A stretch of DNA of 64,000 nt, from the NCBI GenBank assembly GCA_001606155.1, contig LODT01000037.1, positions 186,001 through 250,000 on the forward strand, written 5' to 3'. Shown here piece after piece: positions 10,825 through 23,029 of the stretch (the first letter of the stretch is position 1; each line of letters opens with the position of its first letter). Source of the stretch: Tieghemostelium lacteum (taxonomy: Eukaryota > Evosea > Eumycetozoa > Dictyosteliales > Raperosteliaceae). The position numbers and the translations under genes are program-made. The notes under the pieces were generated by a model. The model did not search any database, was not told where the DNA came from, and worked only from the letters and a program-made list of their open reading frames with translations.

Positions 10825-11708
10825 TTAATGTGACAAAGGATAATTCTTTTTAGTTAAATCCTCATATTTATCTTTTACTTCAGGATGACTTTCAAAATAC
10901 TTTTGTCTGAATTCTTCATAACGAGTACCATCACCTTTGCTAATCAAATAGAAAGCATATATGGCTGGAATTGCTAAAACTGTTAATAAAAATGGTACAT
11001 TAATTGGGAATTTTGAATGTGGCTAATTATATAATAACATTCATTAGTTTAAACTACGCTTTCATCTATACTACATTCTATAGTAAAACTTACAGTTTGA
11101 TTTAAGAAATAACCTCTTGGTTCAGTTTCTTCAACCTCATCAGGATCAATGTGTTCATGCTCATGATCATGGTGTTCGTGGTCATGGTCATGGTGATCAT
11201 GATCGTGATGTTCGTGGTCATGGTGATCATGTCCTTTGTGTAGATCGTGGTGATCATGGTGATCATGGTCATGGTGATCAGCATTAATAGCGTGTATGTT
11301 TTTACTCTTGGCATCCATTTCTAAAATCTTTTCGTAGTCAATATCAATATCTACTTCATCTTTATAGTATTCAGGGTGTTCTTTGACTGCTTTTTCAAAT
11401 TTAGAAACAGCCTCTTGATATTGCTGTTCAGTTTCACAAATTACGAGATTTTGAAATTTGAAGTTGTATGAAGTAGATAATAAATCTTCTTCTGCTTCGT
11501 TTATATTTAGGTTTTTATCGAGTATTGGCTTAAGGTGATCGTGACCATGTCCACCACCTCCACCTAATTTGATCATATTACTACTAAAAATTCCTCTAAT
11601 TTGACCATTGCTATTCAATTGCACATTGTTTAATATGCTTTGACTGTTTGACAATGTTTTATATTGATGAATACCATTAACTATTAATCTTGCACTTCTA
11701 CCAAACAT
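10825..11708 (-). CDS. His/Asp-rich mitochondrial-type single-span membrane protein
   Basis: Exon 1 is 11708-11094; a 71-nt intron (GTAAGT...ATTAG) leads to exon 2 at 11022-10825, giving about 270 residues. The basic, Ser/Asn-rich N-terminus (MFGRSARLIVNGIHQYKTL) looks like a mitochondrial presequence. A glycine and histidine patch (GGGGGHGHDH) is followed by an acidic region, then about 45 residues of alternating H and D/E (11148-11290). After that come RGYFLNQT, one hydrophobic helix (VPFLLTVLAIPAIYAFYLI) and a soluble tail YEEFRQKYFESHP. The arrangement suggests an inner-membrane protein, perhaps a respiratory-complex accessory subunit, with a metal-binding tract. I cannot name the family. 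The splice was chosen because exon 2 continues the frame and carries the only membrane segment. Confidence 0.65.
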
Positions 11709-11731
11709 TTTCCAAATATCTGATCAAAACA

Positions 11732-11767
<36 letters not shown>

Positions 11768-12007
11768 AAATGCTATGTGATGTATGAAGAGAAGGAGAAA
11801 TTGAAAATCAATTAATTTTTAATATTTATAATCTTTCACTAATATTCCCAATGTGAATTTGGACACCCAACTCTAGTTTCACTAAACTTTTTCATTGCAA
11901 TTTAAATAATTTACATTGTATTAAAAGAATACAGCAAATCACAAACACAAATATTTTAACAACAAAAAAAAATAAAGGGATGGTTTTTTATTGTTTGTTC
12001 ACATTTG

Positions 12008-13092
12008 ATGGGGGGTGATATACATTTAATTTGTACATTTTATTCATTGTCAAGCTCTAGAACTTTGACATTATATATTTTCAATTTGATAGGATCTTCG
12101 ATGTCATCTATTTTGGCATTGATAACTATAATTGGATACATTTATAAATGGTTAAAATACAGAGATGCTCAACATCAATTACAACAACAATTGGAGAGTT
12201 TAAATAGAGGTACAGGTCAATTACATCATAATGATGGTGGTAGTATTCAGCAACCATTATTGACAAGTTCACAGACATCTATAGGATCAGTTTCATCCAC
12301 AAGTTCTTTTCATCCACGTTATTCAAAACCAAAGAAAATCAATAACCTTATATTTTATCTTTCAATTTCAGGTAAGATTTGGCAGTAATATTCAATGAGT
12401 TATTCACAATGAGTTATTCTAATGATTTGGAAATGGAGATAGATTTCATAGGATGTACATTTTTAATAATCTCACAAATATCCATTTTAGGACACTTTGA
12501 GATACTCAGTTCAGAGAGATATTGTATTGCAATGCGTAGTCTTATACACTTTGGGTTCTTGTCTAGTTTTTTGTGGACAAATTGCATTGCATTCTATTTA
12601 CTCCGAGAGACATTCGAGTGGAAACCTTATGATTTTCAAATATGGGTATTTCATGTCATTTCATGGTCCATTTCCATTGGAAGTATATTCAGCTTGATAT
12701 TTGGAAACGTTATAAAGAGATCGCCAGAAACAGGTTGGTGTTCCATTACCGGTGCCTACCAACTGTACTTTTGGATCATTCCATTGTTTTTATCATTTTT
12801 GTGGAATTTGATATGCTACATTATCATCTACCACAAATTCAAAGGAATATTGTCATTTGGTATCTACGGTAGACGATCAGTATCTCTACATCGTGTAATC
12901 TCAAGAAAACTGACATTCTATCTATTAGCATTTCTTCTGTGTTGGGTATTTGATTTAATCAATCACAGTGTATATTATTTTCTCTCCAAATGTCCTCCTT
13001 TTACATTGATGGTACTTCAAAATTTATTCTCACCTCTTCAAGGTACTGCCAATTTTATAGTCTATTCCATCACAAATAAAATGTTTCACTAG
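12008..13092 (+). CDS. cAMP-receptor-like (Crl-type) seven-helix receptor, second member
   Basis: Exon 1 is 12008-12371 and exon 2 is 12443-13092, with a 71-nt phase-1 intron (GTAAGA...GATAG), giving about 337 residues. The junction creates LSISDFIGCTFLIISQ, aligned with LAISDFFTALCIIISQ in the 1.1-2.2 kb receptor. Other shared signatures are FLWTNCIAFYLL, ETGWC, YFWIIPLFLSFLW, LCWVFDLINHS and LFSPLQGTANFIVYSITNK. It should be a plasma-membrane 7TM receptor of the cAR/Crl group. Compared with the first copy the intron is at a different site, which argues against a recent local duplication. The start is the ATG at 12008, the first in frame. Confidence 0.85.
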
Positions 13093-13317
13093 TTGTATAT
13101 TATAATTAAATCTCAATGATTTTTGAGAAATATCCACTTTGTTGGTTGTTGTGAACGTTTTAAGAAGTAAATTACAATCATTATGTCAAAAATTGCTGTG
13201 TGTGACTAACCATCAAAAAAAACTAACAAAGTCTTTGTGACGTGTTTAACTGTGAAAATAAAATCAAATTAATTTAAAAAAAAAATTAATATTTCTCATT
13301 TTTCATCTCCCCATAAA

Positions 13318-14751
13318 ATGAAATTAGTTAATATTATTTTAATATTACTAGTAGTATCAATTTTACTGTGTACTGTAGTTAGTTCCACCGATAACTTACA
13401 TAGTAAAAGACATCAGAGTAAAGGAACAACAAAATCCTCAAAAATAAATAATCAAGAAGTTGTTCCCCCAAATCCACAAGATTTACAACAACAAATACAT
13501 CAACAACAACAACAAATTCAACAACAGATACACCAACAACAACAGCAGATACAGCAACAGATAAACCAACAACAGCAGCAAATACAACAACAGATAAAAC
13601 AACAACAACAACAAACACAACAACAACAGACACACCAACAAACAAGTCACTCTAACCACCATTACAACTCTGTAAACTCTAATGGTGAGACAGTTAGTAT
13701 AGTAACACAATGCGATAATAATAAATGTAAAACATATGAGAGCAATGTAAAGATGGGCAATGGTGATAACAATTCTTATCATTCAGCTTCAAAATCTAAA
13801 GATGGTGTAGATTATTATTATACAAATAACAATGGTGTTGAAAACCTTATTATTAAAGGTATTGATCCAAATTCACTTAGTACACAAGAGAGAGAGGATA
13901 TTAAAGAAGAATTTAGAGCTTCTTTGGGTTTATCTGGTAAATTACCATCTCAACCAAAACAGGAGCCAGTTTCACCTCAACAAGAACCAGTTTCACCTCA
14001 ACAAGAACCAGCTTCACCTCAACAAGAACCAGTATCACAACAACAACAAACACATACCCATGAGATACCAAATAGTAATCCAGGTTGGGAAAGCCAAAAC
14101 TTATACGACCCTTTTTATGTAGACTTTCAAAAAATTAGAAATGACCACCAAAACAAATTTAATAAGCTGTTTAAACAAGCTGATTTATCTGGTTGGTTCC
14201 ATAATGTAAAGGGACATTTCCATAATCTATTTACCAATGTATTTTCAAGTACTATGGAATTAGATAATGGATTACCAGTTAGTAATACACAATCATCTTC
14301 TTCAGATAGTAAAACTATCAATGTAAATAATGATAATAATAATATTAAAATAGGAGAAGAGACGGTATCTAATAGTGCAGTTTCATTAGAAGATCAATTG
14401 GATTTGATTATAGAAGATCTCTACCAAATTGACCAACAAGAAAGTATACTTAAGAGTAAATTAGCTGATATTTCTTCATACTATCAATTAGTTTATTCTA
14501 AAGTCATCAACGAGAATCCTACCATTGAGGAATTGATAGAAACTGAGTCAGATAGATTATACGTTTTAGAGACTCGTTTAAAGAAATTAAAATTTTCATT
14601 GAATCAGAAAAAAGATGTTTTAGAAGAACTTATTCAAAGTCAAGAATCAACAAAACAACAATCATCTAGTAATGAACAATCACAACAACAACAACCACAA
14701 CAACAGCCACCAAGATCAACAAAAAATATGAATAAACCTGTTGTTTTCTAA
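13318..14751 (+). CDS. Secreted poly-Q protein with C-terminal coiled coil
   Basis: A single exon of 477 residues. A classic signal peptide (KLVNIILILLVVSILLCTVVSS) opens the protein; a CAA/CAG run at 13487-13630 encodes Q-rich hexapeptide-like repeats (QQQIQQQ, QQQIHQQ). Four copies of a 21-nt unit at 13960-14040 encode QEPVSPQ/QEPASPQ. The final ~120 residues form a charged helix (LEDQLDLIIEDLYQIDQQE, LETRLKKLKF) likely to be a coiled coil, ending in more Q/P. There is no membrane anchor or catalytic motif, so it is probably an extracellular matrix or spore/stalk-type structural protein. That is inference from composition only. Confidence 0.7.
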   Translation: MKLVNIILILLVVSILLCTVVSSTDNLHSKRHQSKGTTKSSKINNQEVVPPNPQDLQQQIHQQQQQIQQQIHQQQQQIQQQINQQQQQIQQQIKQQQQQTQQQQTHQQTSHSNHHYNSVNSNGETVSIVTQCDNNKCKTYESNVKMGNGDNNSYHSASKSKDGVDYYYTNNNGVENLIIKGIDPNSLSTQEREDIKEEFRASLGLSGKLPSQPKQEPVSPQQEPVSPQQEPASPQQEPVSQQQQTHTHEIPNSNPGWESQNLYDPFYVDFQKIRNDHQNKFNKLFKQADLSGWFHNVKGHFHNLFTNVFSSTMELDNGLPVSNTQSSSSDSKTINVNNDNNNIKIGEETVSNSAVSLEDQLDLIIEDLYQIDQQESILKSKLADISSYYQLVYSKVINENPTIEELIETESDRLYVLETRLKKLKFSLNQKKDVLEELIQSQESTKQQSSSNEQSQQQQPQQQPPRSTKNMNKPVVF

Positions 14752-14960
14752 AATATTGCTATATTAGTAAAGGTACCTTTAGTTTAAATTTACATCTTTC
14801 AATAAACGATATGAAAATTTATAAATGAAATAGGTTTTATTTTCAAATTATTAGTATCTATAATAATATTTATATAAATTTTTTCCTCTAATCGAATTCA
14901 ATTTTAATTGTATTTCTATTAATTGAGTAATATTTTGTTAGGTATATTTTTGAGCTAAAA

Positions 14961-17900
14961 TTATAATTTATTAAGTTTCTTCATTTTAATAAATCTATCA
15001 ACTTTTCTCCAAAATTTAATTTTAAAATTCCAATCAGTAATCATTTTATATCCAAAATAAATGATAATGAGAACAATTATTAATCCAACACCACCAAATA
15101 TAATTCCAAGGATTTGAAGTTTTGTTAATCCTCTTTTTCTGAGAGGATCACAAATGGATCCATCTTTATCATTGGCTGGTAAAAGATCTGAAATGAAAGA
15201 ATAGTCAGGATCAATGAGTGCATTGTATCGGTAGTATGGAATGTTGATTCCAACTTGTCTTGAGATATTTGTGCTGGTTTGTTGTGATGAATCAATTGAG
15301 AATATACTGTTACTTATTGATTGAATTCTGTTGTCAATTACTCCTTTCTTTATGTATCTACAATATAATGAATTATCATTGATTTGTAATCTGACAAATT
15401 CAATATCACTGTTTACAACTTGACCTGTTTCTTGATAACTGCATGAATCCTCATCAGTTTGTGTTTGGAATGATGTTGACATGATTAGTTGGAGATAATT
15501 AAATTCTGATGAGAATCCAAATGGAGTCATTTCAATTCTGTATTTCAGAGTTGATGGCATCATTTGAATCTTTTCATTGGCAAAATAGATGGTTGTCAAT
15601 TCTTTATAGTATTGAATGGTTACTTTGATTTTAGTTGTAACCTCATTGCTTATGACTGTGGTTTGGTAGAGAAATGATAAATAATCATCAAATTCAGAGG
15701 TTTTGTTGGTGAATATCCATGAATTGAAATCAAATGTTTTGAATGCTGTTTTATCAGGTGTCATTCTCGGAGTGAATCTATTGTAATCAAACTTGAGAGT
15801 GTAACTTCTTCACCACCTGGAAGAGGTATTGACAAATCGAGATTTGGTTTTTTTGGAATAATACCAGGTTGTGGAATGATAATGATTTGTGACATACAAT
15901 CATTACTTGTCCAAGGATAGAAACAAACACATCCAAAGAATGTACAAACTCCATTTGATGGTCCTCCACAAATTGGGTTACCTTCGCAAGGTATTTGTGG
16001 TTTAGGTTGTGGTATAAAGTATGGCTCAACAAGTAAAACATTTGATTGTATCAGATTGATTGCAGTGATATTGAATTTAGATTGATCAGGTTTAATTCCA
16101 TCAACAATCAGAAATGTGTCAGTTAAAAAAACAGGGTTCTTGAAGACCGTTGTTGAATCTTCAAAATCAATTTTCAGTGTGGTTGTGTTTTCAATTCCAA
16201 ATCCATATCCAAAAACAGTGAGTTGATCACCAGTATTTGGAATTGGTGATGTTGATGATATAATAGGTTGTTTGATGAAAACTGTTTCAATTGATGAATT
16301 GAATCCAGCAACTTGTAAATCGTCTGATGAGTATCCTTTTATATTCAATTTGATATCCGAGAATGCGTTGATGGATATCAGTATCTTTGGGTATGGAAAC
16401 CCATAACCATAGTTTACTTCGGGATAGACACACTGAAACTGTGCTGTAAATGTACTGTCATCAAATGAGATTGCTGTTGCTTCTACTTCAAGTTTGAACA
16501 TTACCGAGTAGAAATAACATGTTGGAATGTGAAATGGTGAGATTGGAGATTCAGTATCTTGAACTGTGAAATTTATATAAATAGATCGGTTTGTTGAAAA
16601 TAAATTGATTGAAGATGTTGAATTATCATTACTGTATATTAAGAGAGATGTGATATCAGGTGGTGTGACATCACTATTTGGTGTCAAACAATCAACTGGA
16701 ATTGACAATTTACTCAATAATGATGTATTATTTAGAATCCTCATAAATGGTGATATATTGGTATTGAAATTGGAATCACCAGTTTGTAAGACCATAGATG
16801 ATGTATCTTGACTACTATCAGCATTTCCATTATCTATAAGATATACATTGGATATAAAATAGTTTTGAGCTAAACATCCAGGTGGAACTTGTAGTTCAAT
16901 TGTGTAGTTATCAGAATAGATGTTTTTACCTTCGGTTTCTAATATAAATGGAATTTGATTGTGAGTTTCCAAAGTCGAAGAAACACTTACAACCCCATAC
17001 TTTAGACCATGATATTGATCATCAATTGTAAATGTCCAACTGATATTTCCACCTTGCGTGTTAGATATTGGAGGGCTTGAAACTATATTGGTAATCATTG
17101 GTGGCATTTTATCAGCATAGTCAGAGTAAACTCGAAGTTTCCATGCTTCTGGGAAATTTCTACTATCAAATTCCTGATAATAATGACCAACAATATATTC
17201 GAGATAGTTACTGAACATTAGAGAGTTAAGTTGAAATTCAACAACAAACAGTTGTTCATCTGGATCCCAAATACCACTAAATGATTCAAATGTAAAATCA
17301 ATCTTTACAATTTGGTTGATAACTGGATTAGTGAAATTTATAAACATTGTATTATTACATCCAATCAATGATAAATCGATATCATTCATTGCAAATCTAA
17401 TAAAACTAATTTCCATAGCTAAAAATATAAATATATTAGAATATTAATTATAGTGAATGTTTTATCACTTGATATACATACTGCCATATTGTGGTAAAAA
17501 TGAAGCAAATGATGGAATCTCTTTAAAATCACTACCATAAACATTATCATAGTTTTCAAAGTTACCTGTAAAATCATATAGTATAACATTTCTCTCATTT
17601 ATGCTATTTTTTTCGTAGGTAATATTTACAACTTGTTCAAATGTACCATTTTGAAAGGTTCCACTGACAAGATCAAGTTTAGTCAACATCTGTGAATTTA
17701 CAGTAATATATACCACACCATTATCATCAGATGCTATTACTCTAATTAAAAATAGTACACCATCAATAGGTATAAGTTCAACTCGTTCCAGTACTGGTGG
17801 GGTTGTATCTATATATCAAATCTATTAGTCACAAACCCTGATTTATAACAAAAGATATCAAAAACTTACCAACAGGTAAATTAGAATTCATTGTTGTATT

Positions 17901-19329
17901 GTACACTGGATTTTCTTTATCGTATAAAATGAATTCAGTGTTCGTATCTGATAACATAAACACCAATTTATACTGATAATTATTTCCAATTTTACCAACT
18001 AGATTGTTAGGGTAACCAATAATAATGTATTGATAGGAAACACCTTGATAAGCCAACATTGTAAATGGTGTCAAATTACTAACAGTCATTTGTATTTCAA
18101 AATCAATTGCAGTTGTTATAGCTTGGTCAATATTTATATTTACAGCAGGTCCATTTGCAATAACTAATATTATTCAATAATTAAATGAGTATATATTTAG
18201 TAAGATAAAGTAGGGGGTGGTATTACATACCTGTAGGTGTATAAGATATTTGACTTGTAGATTGAATTTGGTTTCCTTTCAGATACTGTGTAAAAAGTGT
18301 ATATGTTGATGTACTCTTTAGTGATGTAAAATACAGTGAGGTAAAAGTTGTCTCTAAATTACCTGTTATCGGTTCGTTATACCCTGGTGATTCAGTTGCC
18401 TCGAGAGAATTATTAATATGATAAAAAATTCCTTTTAGATTACTGAACGTTGTGAAATAGTAGTACTGTTTCGATCCAGTGTTAAGTGTTGGATCATCAA
18501 AATATTCGTAAGTTGATACCATTGAGTTTGCAGTATCTATAAATATATATATATTGAGTGCATGAGTGTTAATCAATTGTATTTTAAATATCATTAGGTT
18601 TGTGATCTGATCCTACCTTGAATATTTATAAATGATGGAAATGTAAAAGGTGTAGATCTATTTTGTGAATCTATTATATCAAATTGAAAATCGGGTATGG
18701 TGGTTGACAATGACAACATAAAACATGAGATTGTTATATAACTGTACCCTTGATCATAATTGGCGCATATAAAATTAATTGGTTGTGGATATTTAACCAC
18801 ATAGGTAAGCTGTTTACTTAATCCTAAATGTAAAGAAACATAATATGAAAGTCCCATTCTCCTAAATTGTTTATAGGGGTTTTTGTTTACAAGTGGGTGG
18901 GGTGGGGTTTCGCAATGATAATCAATAATTCCTCCGATACTGTCATTTTCATTGACTAGAAATAGATCGCTTATATTTCCTTTAGTGTTCAGTGGAATAT
19001 CCAATTGAAATTCGAAAAAGTAGTTTCTGGTATCATTGAGTAACAACGATATTGTGCTGTTCACTACTTTAGTTTCAACTGAGGTTATATCTATATCATT
19101 GCTTTCTGCTTTTAATAGAATCTGATATTTAAATGTGCAATAATCGATGTTTTGTGCATAGACATCATTCGATCTTTGCTGTGTTAAATTTATAACCTCA
19201 TAGGATGATACTATTTTAGAATATTATTAATTAAAGTGTATCTTCAATTTATATCCATTTTAGTAGATACATACACAAAGTAAATAAAATAGTACTAAAA
19301 ATTAAAAAAATAAACAGATACCGAGGCAT
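14961..19329 (-). CDS. ComC-like IPT/EGF adhesion protein, copy A (one single-base frame break)
   Basis: Six exons: 19329-19275 (signal peptide), 19210-18617, 18536-18231, 18163-17870, 17808-17482 and 17418-14961. Introns are 61-80 nt, all phase 1. The product is about 1,344 residues if one base is allowed for: near 15764 the text GAGAATGACACC lacks one A present in copy B, so the frame changes just before the segment MTPDKTAF. Domains are a signal peptide, a long beta-rich ectodomain, an IPT/TIG segment (SPIPNTGDQLTVFGYGFG), an EGF-like module (NPICGGPSNGVC...CVCFYPW), another beta-rich region, then one transmembrane helix (ILGIIFGGVGLIIVLIII) and a basic tail. This is the dictyostelid ComC family, cell-surface proteins linked to cell-cell communication. 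It could be a functional gene with a sequence error, or a young pseudogene. Confidence 0.8.
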
Positions 19330-19991
19330 TTCTGCCATCAGATGCAAATATAAAATAAAAATCTATTTATTTTTTTCTGAGGAATAAGGTTATTTTCTAA
19401 TAAACCAAAGGTTTAATTATAAAATTACTAATGATCTATAGACTGATATTTACAATATAATGAATTATCATTGATTTGTAACTGACATATTCAATATCAC
19501 TGTTTACAACTTGATCTGTTTCTTGATAGCTGCATTAGTCTTAGTGGTAAGATGCATAGTACCTGCTCCAGTGCTATTGACAATTTTCCACAATAGCAGA
19601 TTTTTTTTTTAAAAGCAACCTTTGAATTTACAAAATACAAATACCACAAAACCTCCACAAGTTCAACAACAGTCACCACAACAACAACAACAACAACAGA
19701 GGATTTCCCAATCTACTTCTATAAATTTTAGTTTTTTTATACATTAATAATTGGATATGCAAACAATTTCACAAAATATATGTATTTTATACTTCTATCA
19801 GTCCCATGTATTATGATTTCTCGTGTTCCTCACCTATATTCTATTATAATTATAATTATTTTATTTAAACAAAGTATACTTGTTATTTAATAAATATGAA
19901 ATATTATTATTTTTATTAATCTTATTAATGTATTATTATTTAACCTGAAGTTTATCTACAGTTTGTAATACTTATGCTAATTTTACAAGTA
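19330..19991. other. Spacer with relics
   Basis: Besides the ComC relic, 19600-19715 has a plus-strand Q-rich coding-like remnant (KPPQVQQQSPQQ type) without start or stop context. The rest is AT-rich and unremarkable. Confidence 0.4.
19451..19545 (-). pseudogene. Short relic of a ComC-like last exon
   Basis: About 90 nt matches copies A and B near 15350-15445 and 24725-24825 (the stretch around the LYCRYIKK/QINDNSLY and TGQVVNSDIE codons), with scattered substitutions and small indels. No flanking homology is visible. It shows that another copy once lay between gene A and the next gene, or that a small piece was inserted here. Confidence 0.7.
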
Positions 19992-21743
19992 TTAATATTC
20001 TATATTAGATAGTATTGAATATTTTGATAGGATGTTTTCAAATGGAATTAATAGATCAACATCTTTTTGTTCTTGTACTATTCTAAAAATTACAATGTTT
20101 ATGAAATATAAATAGTGATAAAATTTTGAAATTGCTTTTTCAAATCTTTCATAACTATGATTTAGATTGGTGGTGTCGATTATTGAATCCTTTGGAATGT
20201 ATAAAAAGAGTTCAATAAAATAAATATTATGATTATTTTCAATAATCTCAGTTATTGTGTCAATAAACTCTGCTAAATTTAGTGAGTTTAGTTCAAATCT
20301 TGGTGAAAAGTTTTGAATGTGATTGTTATTGGTACAAAATGATTTTAGAAGATTTATAGCAATATCTTGATCTATAGGGTTGAATAAATCTACTATTAAC
20401 ACTTTGACTGAAGGATGATTTAACTGAATTATGTATTTAGCAATCTCTAATCCATTTTTAATAGTAATGACACTAATTTCATTGTTGGATGGTAAATATT
20501 CTTTCAGTGTTTCTATAACCTTTGCAACCATATTATTATCCTCAATATTAAGATATACATGGTCAATTCCCTTGTAGATAGACTTTAATATATCAATTAG
20601 ATTATTTAGATTGTCTTTTGAACCATCGTAATAATAGAAATTGATATTTGGATGATTTCCTTTTGAGATTAAAGGTATATTGTTGGTAGGTGAATAATAA
20701 GGATTCACTAATGCTGATGGTCCAATCCATTCATTTAATAAAATTTGACCAAGAATATCATTGTAAAACATGTGATCAAAGAATTTTAGGGTTGTATTGG
20801 TAATTGGTTGATATATTAAGCTATCATCGACAATGATTTGACAAGGGGCAATTCTGAGATTTGTCAATGTTTTATTACCATTTAAAAACTGAATCAGATT
20901 TTGTTTGCTGAAAGGTACAGGTAAAGAAAAATTGTATACTGATAATGTTTTAAGATAGCTATTACGTGACAATGCATCTAAAATATTATCATAATGTTCT
21001 TGTTGATTTACTAATACATTAAAATCAGGCACCTCTCTATCCATAGCTTGAGTAAACCTTGACTTTTGAAAACGAATAGTCTCTATCGTGCACTCTTTTC
21101 TTTCTAATAGTTCAATGAAACTACCAATGTTGCATGTTACAGATACAAATGATACTATTTTTAAATGTTCAAGTTGACCCAATGAATTCACATTCTGAAT
21201 TATTATACGTTTGCTACTTATTTCTAATTTAACCAAATTTAAAAAATTCATTGTAATATCAGATAGATCGGTAATAATTCCAGGTTCTCTAACGAAATAT
21301 ATTAACTTTTTCAAAGAGTTACTAGAATAATTAATAATATTATTATTAATATCATAATCCCAAATAAGTGATTTCAATCTATCCTTATTAATCAATTGAT
21401 ATGCTGTTATTGGGTAAGTGAGCTCTATATTTGGTTGTGTTTCTGATAGATAAATAATCCATGATGGGTATTTGGTAACAATCTTTTCATCAAGACATGA
21501 TAAATAGATACTATCCAATTTAGGTTTTGGGTTGAATAGTTTATTCAATATTTCCATATCATTCTCTGTCTTAATTTCAATTTCATCCCAATCTATTAAA
21601 GGTATTATGGTTGCTGTAAATTCTTTTGATATTAATCTGAGTTTTAAAATTACAACCATTGTATGTTTAAATCTTTTATATGATTTATCTACATAACTAA
21701 CCCATAAATTGATTATGTAAACTATTAACGATCTTGTCAACAT
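19992..21743 (-). CDS. Dictyostelid F-box/LRR-like hypothetical protein
   Basis: A single exon of 583 residues. The N-terminus (a hydrophobic helix, then RFKHTMVVILKLRLISKEF and IIPLIDWDEI) looks like the F-box-type opening seen in large dictyostelid families (LRLVSKEF, then a WD/E motif). The remainder is a series of I/L/N-rich segments with an irregular leucine-rich periodicity (SLKKLIYF, NFLNLVKLEIS, LGQLEHLKIVS). Such proteins are usually substrate adaptors, but neither a Skp1-binding motif nor a partner can be verified here. It lies between two ComC-like genes in an accessory region, consistent with a lineage-expanded family. Confidence 0.6.
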   Translation of the reverse strand: MLTRSLIVYIINLWVSYVDKSYKRFKHTMVVILKLRLISKEFTATIIPLIDWDEIEIKTENDMEILNKLFNPKPKLDSIYLSCLDEKIVTKYPSWIIYLSETQPNIELTYPITAYQLINKDRLKSLIWDYDINNNIINYSSNSLKKLIYFVREPGIITDLSDITMNFLNLVKLEISSKRIIIQNVNSLGQLEHLKIVSFVSVTCNIGSFIELLERKECTIETIRFQKSRFTQAMDREVPDFNVLVNQQEHYDNILDALSRNSYLKTLSVYNFSLPVPFSKQNLIQFLNGNKTLTNLRIAPCQIIVDDSLIYQPITNTTLKFFDHMFYNDILGQILLNEWIGPSALVNPYYSPTNNIPLISKGNHPNINFYYYDGSKDNLNNLIDILKSIYKGIDHVYLNIEDNNMVAKVIETLKEYLPSNNEISVITIKNGLEIAKYIIQLNHPSVKVLIVDLFNPIDQDIAINLLKSFCTNNNHIQNFSPRFELNSLNLAEFIDTITEIIENNHNIYFIELFLYIPKDSIIDTTNLNHSYERFEKAISKFYHYLYFINIVIFRIVQEQKDVDLLIPFENILSKYSILSNIEY

Positions 21744-22075
21744 GATTTATCTCTTTGAACTTAGTCAAAAAAAAACTACACAATTTTTTTTTTAATTAGA
21801 ATCATTCTTGATATAGTCATAATTAACAAAAAAGATATTTAGATCTATCTAGGACATTCTGTTGAGCATATGCTATCTATTTGGTTAGCATACTGTCACT
21901 ACCTACATTCACGAGTTGGTTTATCGTGTAGCATTCTTATCAAAAAAAAAATTAAGAGGAGCACTTGATAGAAATTTTCGAACCAAGTGATATATTTTGT
22001 ATTGTTGTGCGCTAAGACTCATTAAAGTTTTTAATGCAGCAACCTTAGCTGTTGATAAAGAGATTTTCATGTCTT

Positions 22076-22303
22076 TTACTTTAAAAAATATAATTTTATA
22101 TCACATTTCAAGTAACCTTCATAGAATCTCTGATGTTTTAGATATTTTTCTGGATGTTGAATGCAACAGTTGATATACTGTTTAAGGTTATCAGTATAAT
22201 TACATAGTTCATCCAAAGATACTTTTTGGTTTTCACCACTAGAGTTACCATCACCTTTACCACCACCAAAATTCCGATCAGACTCCTCTAATTTGAAACT
22301 CAA
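22076..22303 (-). pseudogene. Short ORF without ATG, probably gene fragment
   Basis: About 75 codons are open on the minus strand, with a plausible helical protein (SLDELCNYTDNLKQYINCC, HPEKYLKHQRFYEGYL). There is no ATG and a stop lies immediately upstream. It may be a lone exon or a relic of a gene lost in this repeat-rich stretch. The family is not recognised. Confidence 0.35.
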
Positions 22304-22420
22304 TCAATGGGAATGTATTTCTGAATTAATCACTTTTTAATCTCCAAAAATAGAATTAAAAAAAAAAATAAAATAAGGTGCACTACTTTAAATTAAAAGA
22401 CTGTCTCATTAACAAAATAA

Positions 22421-22612
22421 TTCTAATATTTGAAAATTTGATGATTTATTAGGTGTAGTTTCACACTTGTTTGCTAAATTTCACAAGTTTTGTGTACCTA
22501 TAATTTATATATCAATACCTAAGTTTTAAAATAAAAATAAAAATACATAGATATTTCAAATAAATAATTAATTACCTATTTCTTTTATTATTTGTTTGTT
22601 GGATTATATTTT
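22421..22612 (+). repeat. Dispersed repeat R1, copy 1
   Basis: The segment containing GATTTATTAGGTGTAGTTTC and TTTGTTTGTTGGATTATATT recurs in opposite orientation at 58466-58704, about 36 kb away. Both copies sit beside Crinkler debris. Coding capacity is absent. Confidence 0.75.
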
Positions 22613-22833
22613 GTTAATATTATGGTAATCACGATTGAAGTGATAAAATTTGTTGATTGAGATAAGTGATATAAATATCATTATTTTATTTTGCATCTAC
22701 AATGAATGGTTTTAATGTGAAAGAGGGATCCACTCAGAAAAAGAGGATTTAATTTAATTTAATTTAAAAGAGTGAAGAAAGATTTTTAAATATTATAAAT
22801 AAGAAAAAATGGTAAAAGATATCTTGATGAAAA

Positions 22834-22894
22834 TAGTTATTTAGCCTGAACAAAATCCTATAGAGCTGTGTTTTAAATAAATCACGAAAAGTGG
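22834..22894 (+). repeat. 61-bp direct repeat, copy 1
   Basis: Nearly identical (one mismatch seen) to 23240-23300. Contains AGCCTGAAC and CTATAGAGCTGTGTTTT. Confidence 0.9.
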
Positions 22895-23029
22895 GTTTCA
22901 AAAGATTTGTTAAAAAAAAAGCAATATATGTATAAATATGAATACACTTTTAAGAAAAATTATTTTAATTTATTTTTATTCAATATGAACACAAGTATTT
23001 GTTTATTTTAAAGAAACCTCCCATAAATA

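Noticed and set aside
13379-13782. Long minus-strand frames rich in V/L opposite the poly-Q gene
   Set aside because: They are antisense reading of CAA/CAG repeats.
15787-16041. Minus-strand 84-codon frame inside ComC copy A (and its twin at 25162-25416)
   Set aside because: A shadow frame of the EGF-like region, duplicated only because the gene is.
21880-22070. Possible tRNA or structured RNA (GC-richer, CACGA/TCGTG hairpin, TRGY-like A box)
   Set aside because: No acceptor-stem pairing and no proper B box; the TTCGAA text nearby does not form a T arm.
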